The position numbers and the translations under genes are program-made. Source: Candidatus Omnitrophota bacterium (GTDB lineage Bacteria > Omnitrophota > Gorgyraeia > Pluralincolimonadales > Pluralincolimonadaceae). Taken from it: 11,103 nucleotides of DNA. The notes below the pieces were generated by a model that did no database searches, was not told the origin of the DNA, and saw nothing but the letters and a program-made list of their open reading frames with translations. Numbering within the stretch: the stretch's first letter is position 1; every line of letters starts with the position of its first letter. The DNA lies in assembly GCA_028715315.1 (NCBI GenBank), contig JAQUSA010000020.1, positions 1 through 11,103 on the forward strand. The letters are read 5' to 3'. Shown in pieces: positions 1-6,857 of this stretch.

Positions 1-160
1 CATAACGTCGCAGCCGGCGTCTTCGATACAGTACAGGGCGGATTTCGTCTCTAATGACAATTCATTGCCGGCGACGAAACCATGGTATAGCGAGACGGCG
101 GTCCTCGAGGACGTGACCGTCTCGTTCATGCCAAGGACGCAGATAGTCTACTGGCAATAG
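1..160 (+). CDS. C-terminal fragment of an unidentified protein
   Basis: A reading frame is open from the left edge (complete codons from position 2) and ends at TAG 158-160. It gives about 52 residues, ending in VTVSFMPRTQIVYWQ. The alternating hydrophobic/polar pattern near the end looks like terminal beta strands, as in many exported beta-rich proteins. Only the tail is visible, so no family can be named. Evidence that it is real: the frame is uninterrupted from the edge, and the next gene starts 10 nt after its stop, as in an operon. It could also be a chance open frame, since it is short. Confidence 0.55.
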   Translation, partial: ITSQPASSIQYRADFVSNDNSLPATKPWYSETAVLEDVTVSFMPRTQIVYWQ

Positions 161-170
161 GGGGTATCGG

Positions 171-878
171 ATGAAGAACCTCGTATTAGCATTGACGGTA
201 ATGTTAAGCTTCGGAGCCTGTGCGGCCGATGACGGCATATCCATACCGAACTGCGATTCTGACGTGAAGATCGTGGTCGATAGGATAAACCGCATTGAAG
301 ACAGGCAGGAGCGCGAGTCAAACTGCCGGATATACCTGGATCTCGCGGAGAAACTCGTGAAACGCGCAAAAGAACATGATATACCGCTCAAGAGAAGCAA
401 GTACTTTGTCCTCGCTAGGGGATGTTTCGAGGTCGTAAAGAGGTGCGATTACGACGGCATGGCCGCTGCGGCGCCCAAGGCCGGGATGGAAGCTGAGGGC
501 TACCGGTCCCCGGAGGATATTAAGGCGATCGCCGAAAATGGCATAGACTCCTGCAATGCCGGCCTGTCGGGACAATTGAGGCTGCCCGGGATCGAGCCGG
601 CCGAAAGCGCCGAGAGGATAGCCGCCGAACTCCGCGAGAGGCCCGATAATGCGAGGAGGGAGGCGTCAGGAAGATACCTTGAGGCGGCAAGATATTACGA
701 GAAGCTTTCAAGGGACAGCGCAGGACCCGATTGCGCGGAATACGGCGCGGCGGCGATGTCATGTTATCTTATCGTATCGGAGATAGCTCCGGACGCGAGA
801 GTAAGCAACGAAGCCTGGGCAGGATATAAGAGATGCGGTGCGTATACCGCCTCATATTGCCCCGGCAGGGCCATGTAA
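171..878 (+). CDS. secreted cysteine-rich helical protein of unknown function
   Basis: I do not recognise this 235-aa protein. The N-terminus MKNLVLALTVMLSFGACAA is a typical export signal (K3, then a hydrophobic run), with a likely signal peptidase I site around residues 17-19. FGAC is only a poor lipobox match, so a lipoprotein is possible but less likely. The mature part is charged and helical and holds about nine cysteines (for example Cys28, 52, 85, 92, 128), an even spread that suggests disulfides outside the cytoplasm. The stretch at about residues 167-205 (SGRYLEAARYYEKLS and onward) resembles TPR-like helical hairpins. The start ATG is preceded by a G-rich run (AGGGGG at about 159-164). 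It follows the upstream fragment by 10 nt and precedes the promoter of the GH26 gene, so it probably belongs to the upstream transcript. Function cannot be assigned. Confidence 0.8.
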   Translation: MKNLVLALTVMLSFGACAADDGISIPNCDSDVKIVVDRINRIEDRQERESNCRIYLDLAEKLVKRAKEHDIPLKRSKYFVLARGCFEVVKRCDYDGMAAAAPKAGMEAEGYRSPEDIKAIAENGIDSCNAGLSGQLRLPGIEPAESAERIAAELRERPDNARREASGRYLEAARYYEKLSRDSAGPDCAEYGAAAMSCYLIVSEIAPDARVSNEAWAGYKRCGAYTASYCPGRAM

Positions 879-882
879 TAAA

Positions 883-911
883 TTTGCATTTTAATAATGT
901 TGTGGTATACT
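883..911 (+). promoter_or_regulatory. sigma70-like extended -10 promoter for the GH26 unit
   Basis: TATACT at 906-911 matches five of six positions of the -10 consensus. It is preceded by TG one base away (903-904), giving an extended -10. A weak -35 (TTTGCA, 883-888) lies 17 bp upstream. The AT-rich gap of 55 bp between the two genes supports a promoter here. The -10 box lies inside the inverted repeat annotated separately, as expected for a repressed promoter. The assignment is by inspection only. Confidence 0.55.
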
Positions 912-920
912 ACCTGTATA
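904..920. promoter_or_regulatory. candidate operator, copy A (inverted repeat TATAC-N5-GTATA)
   Basis: The sequence GGTATACTACCTGTATA contains the perfect inverted repeat TATAC (906-910) / GTATA (916-920) with a 5-bp spacer. A second, overlapping palindrome is GGTA-TAC-TACC (904-914). A near-identical 17-mer, with 15 matches, sits at 4446-4462 upstream of the GH94 gene. In both places a GAAAGG ribosome-binding site and an ATG follow directly. The site overlaps the -10 box, so a bound protein would block transcription. The AraR-like regulator encoded at 3283-4422 lies between the two copies and is the obvious candidate ligand. This pairing is inferred. Confidence 0.6.
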
Positions 921-933
921 GAAAGGGCGCCAG

Positions 934-2643
934 ATGAAGTTGATACCGGTTCTAATCCCGCTTTTCATAATTACCCTGTTTTCCGCCTTCTCCTGCAAGG
1001 CGGCCGAGCCCGACAAACAGGACGGCCCCGAGGGCTGCCTGTGGGGCATATTCATGGAAAACACGCCCATCCGCATGGAACCCATCAACAGGTTCGATAT
1101 CGCCTCCAATAAGAAGTCCGGCTCCGTGATGTTCTATATCGACTGGGAAAAGATCTTCCCGCTGGAGGACTGCCGGGCGATCGTGAACTACGGCGCTATC
1201 CCGCATGTCACGTGGGAACCCTGGATAAAGAAGGACGGCAAGGACATAATTTACCTCGACAATATAATCAAGGGCCAATATGACGATTATATCAGGACGT
1301 TCGCTAAGCGCGGCAAGAGGCTTGGCACTTCATATTTCCTGCGCATGGGCCACGAGATGGACGGCAACTGGTACCCGTGGTCCGGCGCGCAGAATGACAA
1401 GGACCCGAAAAAGTACATAAAGGCATGGCGCCATGTATACGACATTTTTAAGGAAGCCGGGGCCGACAATGCCATATGGGTCTGGTGCGTCATGGACACC
1501 GAGGTACCGTGGACCCAATGGAACACCTACAGCAATTACTATCCCGGCAGCAACTACGTCGACTGGGTCTCGATAGACGGGTATAACTGGGGCACGGCCG
1601 AAAAATGGAGCCGCTGGAACTCGTTCGAGAAGATATACGCGAAGAGGTATAAACAGCTGACGGAAAAATATCCGGACAAGCCGATAATGATAGGCGAGTT
1701 CGCTTCGGGAGATGCCGGCGGCGATAAGGCGCAATGGATAAAGGACGCGTTCGTCTCGCTCAGGCAAAAGTTTCCGCGCATAAAGGCCGTGGTATGGTTC
1801 AATATAAAGAAGGAATGCGACTGGCGCATTCACGGCAAGAATGATATACTCAAGGCGTTTTCCGAAGCCGTCTCCGACCCGTATTTCAAGAGCGACCCGA
1901 CGCAGTTCGCCAAACTGCTGAAGGGCTTTAAACTTCCGGAATGCGCCTCGACGGAGCTCAAGGCTATGCCGCAGGTCGCGTATTCGAGGCCGGTCATAGA
2001 AGTCCTGAAAGCGCCGGCGCCTATTACCCCGGACGGGAACCTTACCGAGTGGCCGGGCGTGACGCCGGTCTTGATAAACGAAAGGAAGAATGTCATAATG
2101 GGCCAGGACCTCTGGAAAGGGCCTGACGATGCCAGCGCGGAGGTATACCTGATGTGGGACGAGGCCAACCTGTACGTCGCCGCTAAGGTCAAGGACGATA
2201 AGCCTTTCATAAACGATAAGCGCGGCGATGCCATATGGAACGGCGACAGTTTTGAGATAGCTTTCAGCCTGAACCCGCAGGCAGAACCTAACAGGATGGC
2301 TTTTGATGAAGCGGATTTCCAGATCGGCTTCAGCACCGGCAACAGGAAGGAAGTCATCCCGCAGAGATGGTCATGGCAGCTTAAGAACAAGGTCGAAGGC
2401 GTGCAGTCGGCGGTCTATAGGCCGGAGGATTTCAGCGGGTATGTGGTCGAAGCCGTCGTACCCTGGAAGTCGTTCTCCCGGGATTTTGTCCCGTCGGCCG
2501 GCATGAAGGTAAGCTTTAATGCCGCGCTGAACGATTCGGACACGAAGGACAGGCACACTCAGATGGTCCTCTCGGGGGACGAGAGATTTTACGAGGAGCC
2601 GAACCAGTGGGGCTATATCGTTTTTAAAGAAAGGGGGCAGTAA
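934..2643 (+). CDS. secreted GH26 endo-glycanase (beta-mannanase or beta-glucanase) with C-terminal CBM9-like domain
   Basis: This is a 569-aa exported glycoside hydrolase. Residues 1-24 form a signal peptide (MKLIPVLIPLFIITLFSAFS core). Residues about 30-330 match the GH26 (clan GH-A, retaining) fold. The acid/base glutamate is Glu141 in RMGHEMDGNWYPW, where His precedes Glu as is usual in GH26. The nucleophile is Glu255 in PIMIGEF, and an aromatic strand VVWFN follows. The THVTWEPW-like segment (PHVTWEPW, residue about 90) is also typical. Residues about 360-569 form a CBM9/DOMON-like beta-sandwich (ITPDGNLTEW, YLMWDEANLYVAAKV, DAIWNGDSFEIAF), expected to bind polysaccharide. GH26 includes beta-1,4-mannanases, lichenase-type beta-1,3-1,4-glucanases and beta-1,3-xylanases; sequence alone does not settle the substrate here. 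The start ATG has GAAAGGG 7 nt upstream. The next gene starts 2 nt after the stop. The neighbouring GH94 phosphorylase favours a beta-glucan over mannan, since no GH130 is present. Confidence 0.9.
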   Translation: MKLIPVLIPLFIITLFSAFSCKAAEPDKQDGPEGCLWGIFMENTPIRMEPINRFDIASNKKSGSVMFYIDWEKIFPLEDCRAIVNYGAIPHVTWEPWIKKDGKDIIYLDNIIKGQYDDYIRTFAKRGKRLGTSYFLRMGHEMDGNWYPWSGAQNDKDPKKYIKAWRHVYDIFKEAGADNAIWVWCVMDTEVPWTQWNTYSNYYPGSNYVDWVSIDGYNWGTAEKWSRWNSFEKIYAKRYKQLTEKYPDKPIMIGEFASGDAGGDKAQWIKDAFVSLRQKFPRIKAVVWFNIKKECDWRIHGKNDILKAFSEAVSDPYFKSDPTQFAKLLKGFKLPECASTELKAMPQVAYSRPVIEVLKAPAPITPDGNLTEWPGVTPVLINERKNVIMGQDLWKGPDDASAEVYLMWDEANLYVAAKVKDDKPFINDKRGDAIWNGDSFEIAFSLNPQAEPNRMAFDEADFQIGFSTGNRKEVIPQRWSWQLKNKVEGVQSAVYRPEDFSGYVVEAVVPWKSFSRDFVPSAGMKVSFNAALNDSDTKDRHTQMVLSGDERFYEEPNQWGYIVFKERGQ

Positions 2644-2645
2644 AG

Positions 2646-3269
2646 ATGGGAAAGAGGGTGTTTGCGGTAATGTTCTTGTGCGGTTTGGCGCTGATCGGCG
2701 CAGCGAAGCTGGCCAATGCCGAAGTGGTGGAGTATTTCTCAGACGTGATCGATGAGGGGAACGGCCAGTACAAGTACGTATATGGCGGAATCACGTCCTT
2801 CGAGATCGAGAAGTCCGGTGCGAAGACCGGAGAAGCGTGCCTTAAGGCCGAGATGGACTGCACGCAGTGGTCCGGAGCGGCGATAGGCCATTACCCTCTT
2901 ATCGACCTTACGAAGTACAAGAAGCCGGGCATAGAGTTGTGGGTGAAGGGCGCCGAGGGCGGCGAGAACTTTGAGGTCATACTCATAGATGCCGACGACT
3001 CGGACGGGAACAAGACGGAGATCGGCGTCATGGCCGCTCCGAATTTCGTAAAGACATCCAAGGAATGGCAGAAGGTAGTGATACCGTTCACGGCCTACCC
3101 GAAGAAGGGGCAGTACTGGGACGGGAACAACAACAAGATGGTCACCGGAGTCGAGTTCAACGCCTCGGAACTTAAAGAAATAAAACTGGCTGTCGGCCCC
3201 GCTTATAACAAGGGCAAGAAGTCCGTGACCATATTCGTCGACGACGTCAAGATCGTCGAGATGCCTTAA
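2646..3269 (+). CDS. secreted carbohydrate-binding-module-like protein
   Basis: This is a 207-aa protein with a clear signal peptide (MGKRVFAVMFLCGLALIGAA, cleavage near ANA-EV at residues 24-26). The rest looks like one beta-sandwich of the galactose-binding-like type found in CBM families such as CBM4/9, CBM11 and CBM22. Signs are the opening strand with VVEYFSDV, the central IDLTKYKKPGIELWVKG, the EWQKVVIPFTAY segment (typical of CBM11/CIA30-like modules) and the closing strand VTIFVDDVKIVEMP. There is no catalytic domain, so it is a stand-alone binding protein acting outside the cell or in the periplasm. It starts 2 nt after the GH26 stop, with its ribosome-binding site (AAAGGGGG) inside the GH26 end, so the two are co-translated. 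It probably assists GH26 by capturing the same polysaccharide. The exact CBM family is uncertain. Confidence 0.75.
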   Translation: MGKRVFAVMFLCGLALIGAAKLANAEVVEYFSDVIDEGNGQYKYVYGGITSFEIEKSGAKTGEACLKAEMDCTQWSGAAIGHYPLIDLTKYKKPGIELWVKGAEGGENFEVILIDADDSDGNKTEIGVMAAPNFVKTSKEWQKVVIPFTAYPKKGQYWDGNNNKMVTGVEFNASELKEIKLAVGPAYNKGKKSVTIFVDDVKIVEMP

Positions 3270-3282
3270 GAGAGAAGATAAC

Positions 3283-4422
3283 ATGAGCCCGAAGGTTGAT
3301 AAATCCAGCGGCAAGTTCTTTTACCAGCAGTTTGCCGATATACTGCGCAAGCAGGTCCAGGGCGGCCAGTATAAGCCGGGGGAACCTATACCTTCGGAGC
3401 GCATACTTAGCAAGGAACACGGGATCAACCGCATAACATTAAGGCGCGGTATCGCCCAGTTGATAAGGGAGGGCTTTCTGTATTCCGTACCCGGCACCGG
3501 GACGTTCGTCTCGGACGAGGAAGGACTGCAGAAAGCCCATACCCTCTCTTCGGGCAAGCGGCTGTCGAGGCGCAAGAACATCGCCTGCATATTGAGGCGC
3601 CTGAATCCGACATCCCAGTCACCTATATTGAGCCCGTACTACGTCGGCATATTCTCCACGATGCAGAAAGAAGCCCTTAAAATGGGCTGCGTGCTGTCCT
3701 TTAATTTCGTGACGTCCATAAAGGACGAGCGCGATATAGCGAGATGGGCGATGGAGAATAACGTGGACGGGATCATCGTTATAGGGGGCCTGGACAAGAC
3801 CACGGTCATGAGCCTGTACGACAAGAAGTTCCCTCTGGTCCTCGTTGATAACGAGATGTCCAAGCCCGCGATAGATTCCGTAATACCCGATAACAGGCTC
3901 GGCGGGTACCTGGCCGTGAAGCACCTGACGGACCTCGGCCATAAACGCATAGCTATGATACGCGCGCCCCTGCAGGAGCAGCCGGCCTCGATAGGCAGGC
4001 TTGAAGGCTATAAGGAAGCCCTCCAGGAGGCGGGGATCAAATACGACGACAGCCTGGTCATAGAGGGCTATTACCAGGTCGAAGAGGGTTATAAGGCCAT
4101 GGAGAAGATCCTGAAGAAGAGCCCCCTGCCGACCGCCGTATTCGCGATCAATGACGAGGCCGCGATGGGCGCGATGAAGGCCGTAAGGGAGAAGGCCTCC
4201 CTCGTAATCCCAAAAGATATCTCTATAGTCGGATTCGATAATATAGAATGGGCGGCGCTCTCAACGCCGCCGCTGACCACCGTTAACGTGCCCAAGGAAG
4301 AGATGGGTTCTATAGCGCTCAAGAAGCTCGTAGACAGGATAGAAGGCCGTATAGGCATAGCCACGAAAGAGGTCGTGCCTGTAGATCTTATAGTCAGGCA
4401 GTCCACCGCCAGGCCGAAGTAA
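3283..4422 (+). CDS. AraR-type transcriptional regulator (GntR winged helix fused to LacI-type sensor)
   Basis: This 379-aa regulator has two parts. Residues about 10-78 form a GntR-family winged-helix domain: FFYQQFADILRKQVQGG, then PGEPIPSERILSKEHGI with the recognition helix NRITLRRGIAQLIREG, and the wing LYSVPGTGTFVS. Residues about 95-379 are a periplasmic-binding-protein-like sensor of the LacI/GalR type: FPLVLVDNE, LTDLGHKRIAMI, AVFAINDEAAMGAMKA, ISIVGFDNIEWAALSTPPLTTV. This domain order is that of AraR and related sugar-responsive repressors. The effector is probably a sugar released from the local glycan; its identity is unknown. It is the third gene of the GH26 unit (13-nt gap, weak AGAGAGAAG ribosome-binding site), so control of the upstream promoter would be autoregulatory. 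Candidate operators are at 904-920 and 4446-4462. Repressor action is inferred from their overlap with promoter elements. Confidence 0.9.
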   Translation: MSPKVDKSSGKFFYQQFADILRKQVQGGQYKPGEPIPSERILSKEHGINRITLRRGIAQLIREGFLYSVPGTGTFVSDEEGLQKAHTLSSGKRLSRRKNIACILRRLNPTSQSPILSPYYVGIFSTMQKEALKMGCVLSFNFVTSIKDERDIARWAMENNVDGIIVIGGLDKTTVMSLYDKKFPLVLVDNEMSKPAIDSVIPDNRLGGYLAVKHLTDLGHKRIAMIRAPLQEQPASIGRLEGYKEALQEAGIKYDDSLVIEGYYQVEEGYKAMEKILKKSPLPTAVFAINDEAAMGAMKAVREKASLVIPKDISIVGFDNIEWAALSTPPLTTVNVPKEEMGSIALKKLVDRIEGRIGIATKEVVPVDLIVRQSTARPK

Positions 4423-4445
4423 TATTTATTTTTTTGGATGCATAT

Positions 4446-4462
4446 GGTATACAACCAGTATA
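4446..4462. promoter_or_regulatory. candidate operator, copy B (inverted repeat TATAC-N5-GTATA), overlapping a possible promoter
   Basis: GGTATACAACCAGTATA repeats copy A at 904-920 with 15 of 17 identical bases and the same TATAC / GTATA arms (4448-4452 and 4458-4462). It lies in the 56-bp gap before the GH94 gene. TGGTATACA here could be an extended -10 (TG at 4445-4446), with an AT-rich, poorly defined -35 region at about 4425-4430. An alternative -10 is TATATA at 4459-4464. Downstream, GAAAGG (4466-4471) serves the GH94 start. Intergenic position and conservation of a symmetric motif argue for a protein-binding site, presumably of the adjacent AraR-type regulator. Confidence 0.6.
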
Positions 4463-4478
4463 TATGAAAGGCACGGAT

Positions 4479-6809
4479 ATGGACTACGGCGGGTTTTCAA
4501 AGGATGGGAAGGAATTTATAATAAACAGGTTCGATACCCCGACGCCGTGGATAAACTACCTCTGCAACGGCAAATACGCGGCGCTGATTTCCCATACGGG
4601 CGGCGGGTACAGCTTCTTCGAGGACCCTAAGTACCAGCGCATAACGAGGTACAGGTACAATAACGTGCCGTTGGACAGGCCGGGAAGGTATATTTACATC
4701 AGGGATGATGGGAACGGGGAGTACTGGTCGGCCGGATGGCAGCCCGTATGCAGGGCGCCTGACGCGTGGGAATGCAGGCACGGGCTCGGATATACGAAGA
4801 TATCCTCGGAGAACTGCGGCATCCGCAGCGAGGTCACGTATTTTGTGCCGTTGGACGACAACCTTGAGGTATGGTCCGTTTGCGTGACGAATACAGGGAA
4901 GCGGAAGCGCGCGATAACGATGACGCCTTACGTGGAATTCGCGCTTTTCGACGCGTCCGAAGAGTTCATGTTCCACCCGAACCTGCATTATTTCTCGACC
5001 GCGGAATACGACAGCCGCGACAAGGCGATATATTATTCTTTTTATAACAGGAAAAAGGGTTATTTCAAGCGCAACTTTTCTAAAGTGTACTTTGCGGTGA
5101 CAAACCGTGAGGTACAGGGCTACGATTGCGAGAGGGAGGCGTTCATCGGCAAATACCGCAGCGAGACGGATCCGGAAGTCATGAAGACCGGCAGGCACAG
5201 GAATTCCAAGGTCATCGGCGGCAATGCCATAGGGTGCCTCTCCGTGCGTTTCGAACTGGAACCAGGGGAAGAGCAGAGGGCCATAGTCGTCATGGGGGTG
5301 GACGCTTACGATAACAGGCTTACTCCCGACAGGATATTGCGGAAATACTCGGACGAAAACCATGTTGCGCGTGAGCTGGAACGCGTAGGGGGATATTGGG
5401 AAGGATACACGTCGAAACTGAGCGTCGAGACCCCCGATCCCGTCATCAACGCGAACATCAATATATGGAACCAGTACCAGTCGAGGACGACGTTCGACTG
5501 GTCGCGTTATGCATCGCTTATGTATAACACCGGCACCGGCCGAGGCGTCGGGTTCAGGGACACGAGCCAGGACACGATGGGAGTGGTCCATGCGATCGCG
5601 CCCCAGGTAAAGGATAAGATAAAACTGCTTGCCAGGAACATGTACGAGGACGGCCACGCGTACCACCTATTCTACCCGACGGTCGGCACGGGCGAGCCGA
5701 AGAAATATTCCGACGACCACCTCTGGATGATACCCGCGGTTTATTCATACATCTGCGAGACGGGCGATCACCGGATACTCGACGAGAAGGCCCCGTATAT
5801 TGAGGGATCGAGCGGCACGATATATGAGCATATGGCCCGCGCGCTGGAATATACCCTCTCGAATTGCGGGCCGCATGGGTTCCCGAGGATGTTCTATGCG
5901 GACTGGAACGATTGCCTGAATGACATAGACAGGAAGGGTAAGGGGGAATCGGTATGGGTCGCGATGTTCCTTTGCTATGCGGCGAAGCAGATGGCGGAAC
6001 TCGCGGAAGAGACGGGGAAGGCAAAAGACGCCGGGAATTTCATGAAGGTATATAACGGGATGAAGGATAAGATAAACGATATCGCGTGGGACGGGGAATG
6101 GTATATACGCGCGTTTACCGATGAGGGCAGGCCGGTCGGCTCGAAGGCCTGCGAGGAAGGAAAGATCCACATCAATACGCAGAGCTGGGCCGTCCTAAGC
6201 GGCGTGGCGGACCGGGAGCGGGGGCTCAAGTGCATGGATGCCGTTAAGAAGCACCTCGATACGGATATAGGCATCAGGATATGCCGGCCGTCCTATACGA
6301 GCGGCCCGGACGATATCGGCTCGCTGATAAATTATCCGGCGGGCATCAAGGAGAACGGCGCGATATTCTGCCATGCCAATACCTGGGCCGTTATAGCGGA
6401 GGCGATGCTTGGCCGGCCCGACAGGGCCTTCGAATATTATCACAAACTGCTCCCGGCTGTCGCCGCGAAAAAAATAGGAGCGGAAACCTACAGGGTCGAG
6501 CCGTATGTATACTGCCAGTTCCTGTTCGGGCCCGACCATCCGCAGTTCGGGCGCGGCAGCCATTCCTGGCTTACCGGGACATCGGCCTGGATGTTCCGCG
6601 CGTTCACCGACTGGATACTCGGCGTAAGGGCTACGCTCGACGGCCTTACCATCGACCCGCGCCTTCCTTCTTCGTGGGACGGTTTCACGATGAAGCGGCT
6701 TTTCCGCGGAAAAGAGTATGAGATAAAGGCCTCGGCAGGGAAAGTCACCGTCAACGGAAAGCCCATAAGGGACGGTTCTTTAGCCCATCGGAGAAGTGTC
6801 CCCATTTGA
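4479..6809 (+). CDS. GH94 disaccharide phosphorylase (cellobiose/chitobiose phosphorylase-like)
   Basis: This 776-aa enzyme cleaves a beta-linked disaccharide with inorganic phosphate, giving a sugar 1-phosphate and a free sugar. It has no signal peptide and acts in the cytoplasm. GH94 hallmarks are visible from the start: MDYGGFSKDGKEFIINRFD, TPTPWINYL, SHTGGGYSFFEDP, ITRYRYNNVPLDRPGRY. The proton-donor region ADWNDCLN is at residues 474-481 (Asp478 in WND is the expected acid). INIWNQYQ, GRGVGFRDTSQD, SDDHLWMIP and SHSWLTGTSAWM follow the family order. The length is close to the family norm of about 800. The start was set at ATG 4479 rather than TTG 4434 because the protein then begins as GH94 members do and AAGG lies 7-8 nt upstream; the longer form would translate through the operator. 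ATG 4464 is a second option. Features are mixed between cellobiose and N,N'-diacetylchitobiose phosphorylases, so the substrate is open. The GH26 neighbour favours a gluco-disaccharide. Confidence 0.92.
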   Translation: MDYGGFSKDGKEFIINRFDTPTPWINYLCNGKYAALISHTGGGYSFFEDPKYQRITRYRYNNVPLDRPGRYIYIRDDGNGEYWSAGWQPVCRAPDAWECRHGLGYTKISSENCGIRSEVTYFVPLDDNLEVWSVCVTNTGKRKRAITMTPYVEFALFDASEEFMFHPNLHYFSTAEYDSRDKAIYYSFYNRKKGYFKRNFSKVYFAVTNREVQGYDCEREAFIGKYRSETDPEVMKTGRHRNSKVIGGNAIGCLSVRFELEPGEEQRAIVVMGVDAYDNRLTPDRILRKYSDENHVARELERVGGYWEGYTSKLSVETPDPVINANINIWNQYQSRTTFDWSRYASLMYNTGTGRGVGFRDTSQDTMGVVHAIAPQVKDKIKLLARNMYEDGHAYHLFYPTVGTGEPKKYSDDHLWMIPAVYSYICETGDHRILDEKAPYIEGSSGTIYEHMARALEYTLSNCGPHGFPRMFYADWNDCLNDIDRKGKGESVWVAMFLCYAAKQMAELAEETGKAKDAGNFMKVYNGMKDKINDIAWDGEWYIRAFTDEGRPVGSKACEEGKIHINTQSWAVLSGVADRERGLKCMDAVKKHLDTDIGIRICRPSYTSGPDDIGSLINYPAGIKENGAIFCHANTWAVIAEAMLGRPDRAFEYYHKLLPAVAAKKIGAETYRVEPYVYCQFLFGPDHPQFGRGSHSWLTGTSAWMFRAFTDWILGVRATLDGLTIDPRLPSSWDGFTMKRLFRGKEYEIKASAGKVTVNGKPIRDGSLAHRRSVPI

Positions 6810-6834
6810 TTACTGCCGGGATTTCTGGTAGAAT
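6806..6834 (+). promoter_or_regulatory. sigma70-like promoter for the anchored CBM9 gene
   Basis: TTGATT (6806-6811, four of six -35 positions) and TAGAAT (6829-6834, five of six -10 positions) are separated by exactly 17 bp. A TG at 6826-6827 gives an extended -10. Transcription would start near 6841, about 17 nt before the ATG at 6858. The -35 overlaps the GH94 stop codon. This is the best-formed promoter in the window by eye. Confidence 0.6.
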
Positions 6835-6848
6835 ATAGCAAATCCCGG
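6816..6848. repeat. perfect 9-bp inverted repeat flanking the -10 box
   Basis: CCGGGATTT (6816-6824) and AAATCCCGG (6840-6848) are exact reverse complements separated by 15 nt that contain the -10 hexamer. The right arm runs into the ribosome-binding site GGGAGG (6847-6852). There is no T-run after the right arm, so it is not a classical intrinsic terminator. It could be a protein-binding site or an RNA hairpin on read-through transcripts. Confidence 0.6.
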
Positions 6849-6857
6849 GAGGTCCAA

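Noticed and set aside
1330..2390. Minus-strand open frames (up to 186 codons) opposite the GH26 gene
   Set aside because: They are antisense shadows of a gene with intact catalytic motifs; no ribosome-binding site or family resemblance was seen.
4420..4436. T-rich run after the regulator gene as an intrinsic terminator
   Set aside because: TTTATTTTTTT is present, but no stable GC-rich stem directly precedes it; it fits better as the AT-rich part of the GH94 promoter region.
4497..5666. Long minus-strand open frame (389 codons) opposite the GH94 gene
   Set aside because: It lies wholly inside a convincing GH94 gene, has a low-complexity, Arg/Val/Pro-rich translation without a recognisable domain, and is explained by the codon bias of the other strand.
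6816..6848. Inverted repeat as a rho-independent terminator for GH94
   Set aside because: No T-run follows the right arm and the loop of 15 nt is large; the arm continues into a Shine-Dalgarno sequence instead.
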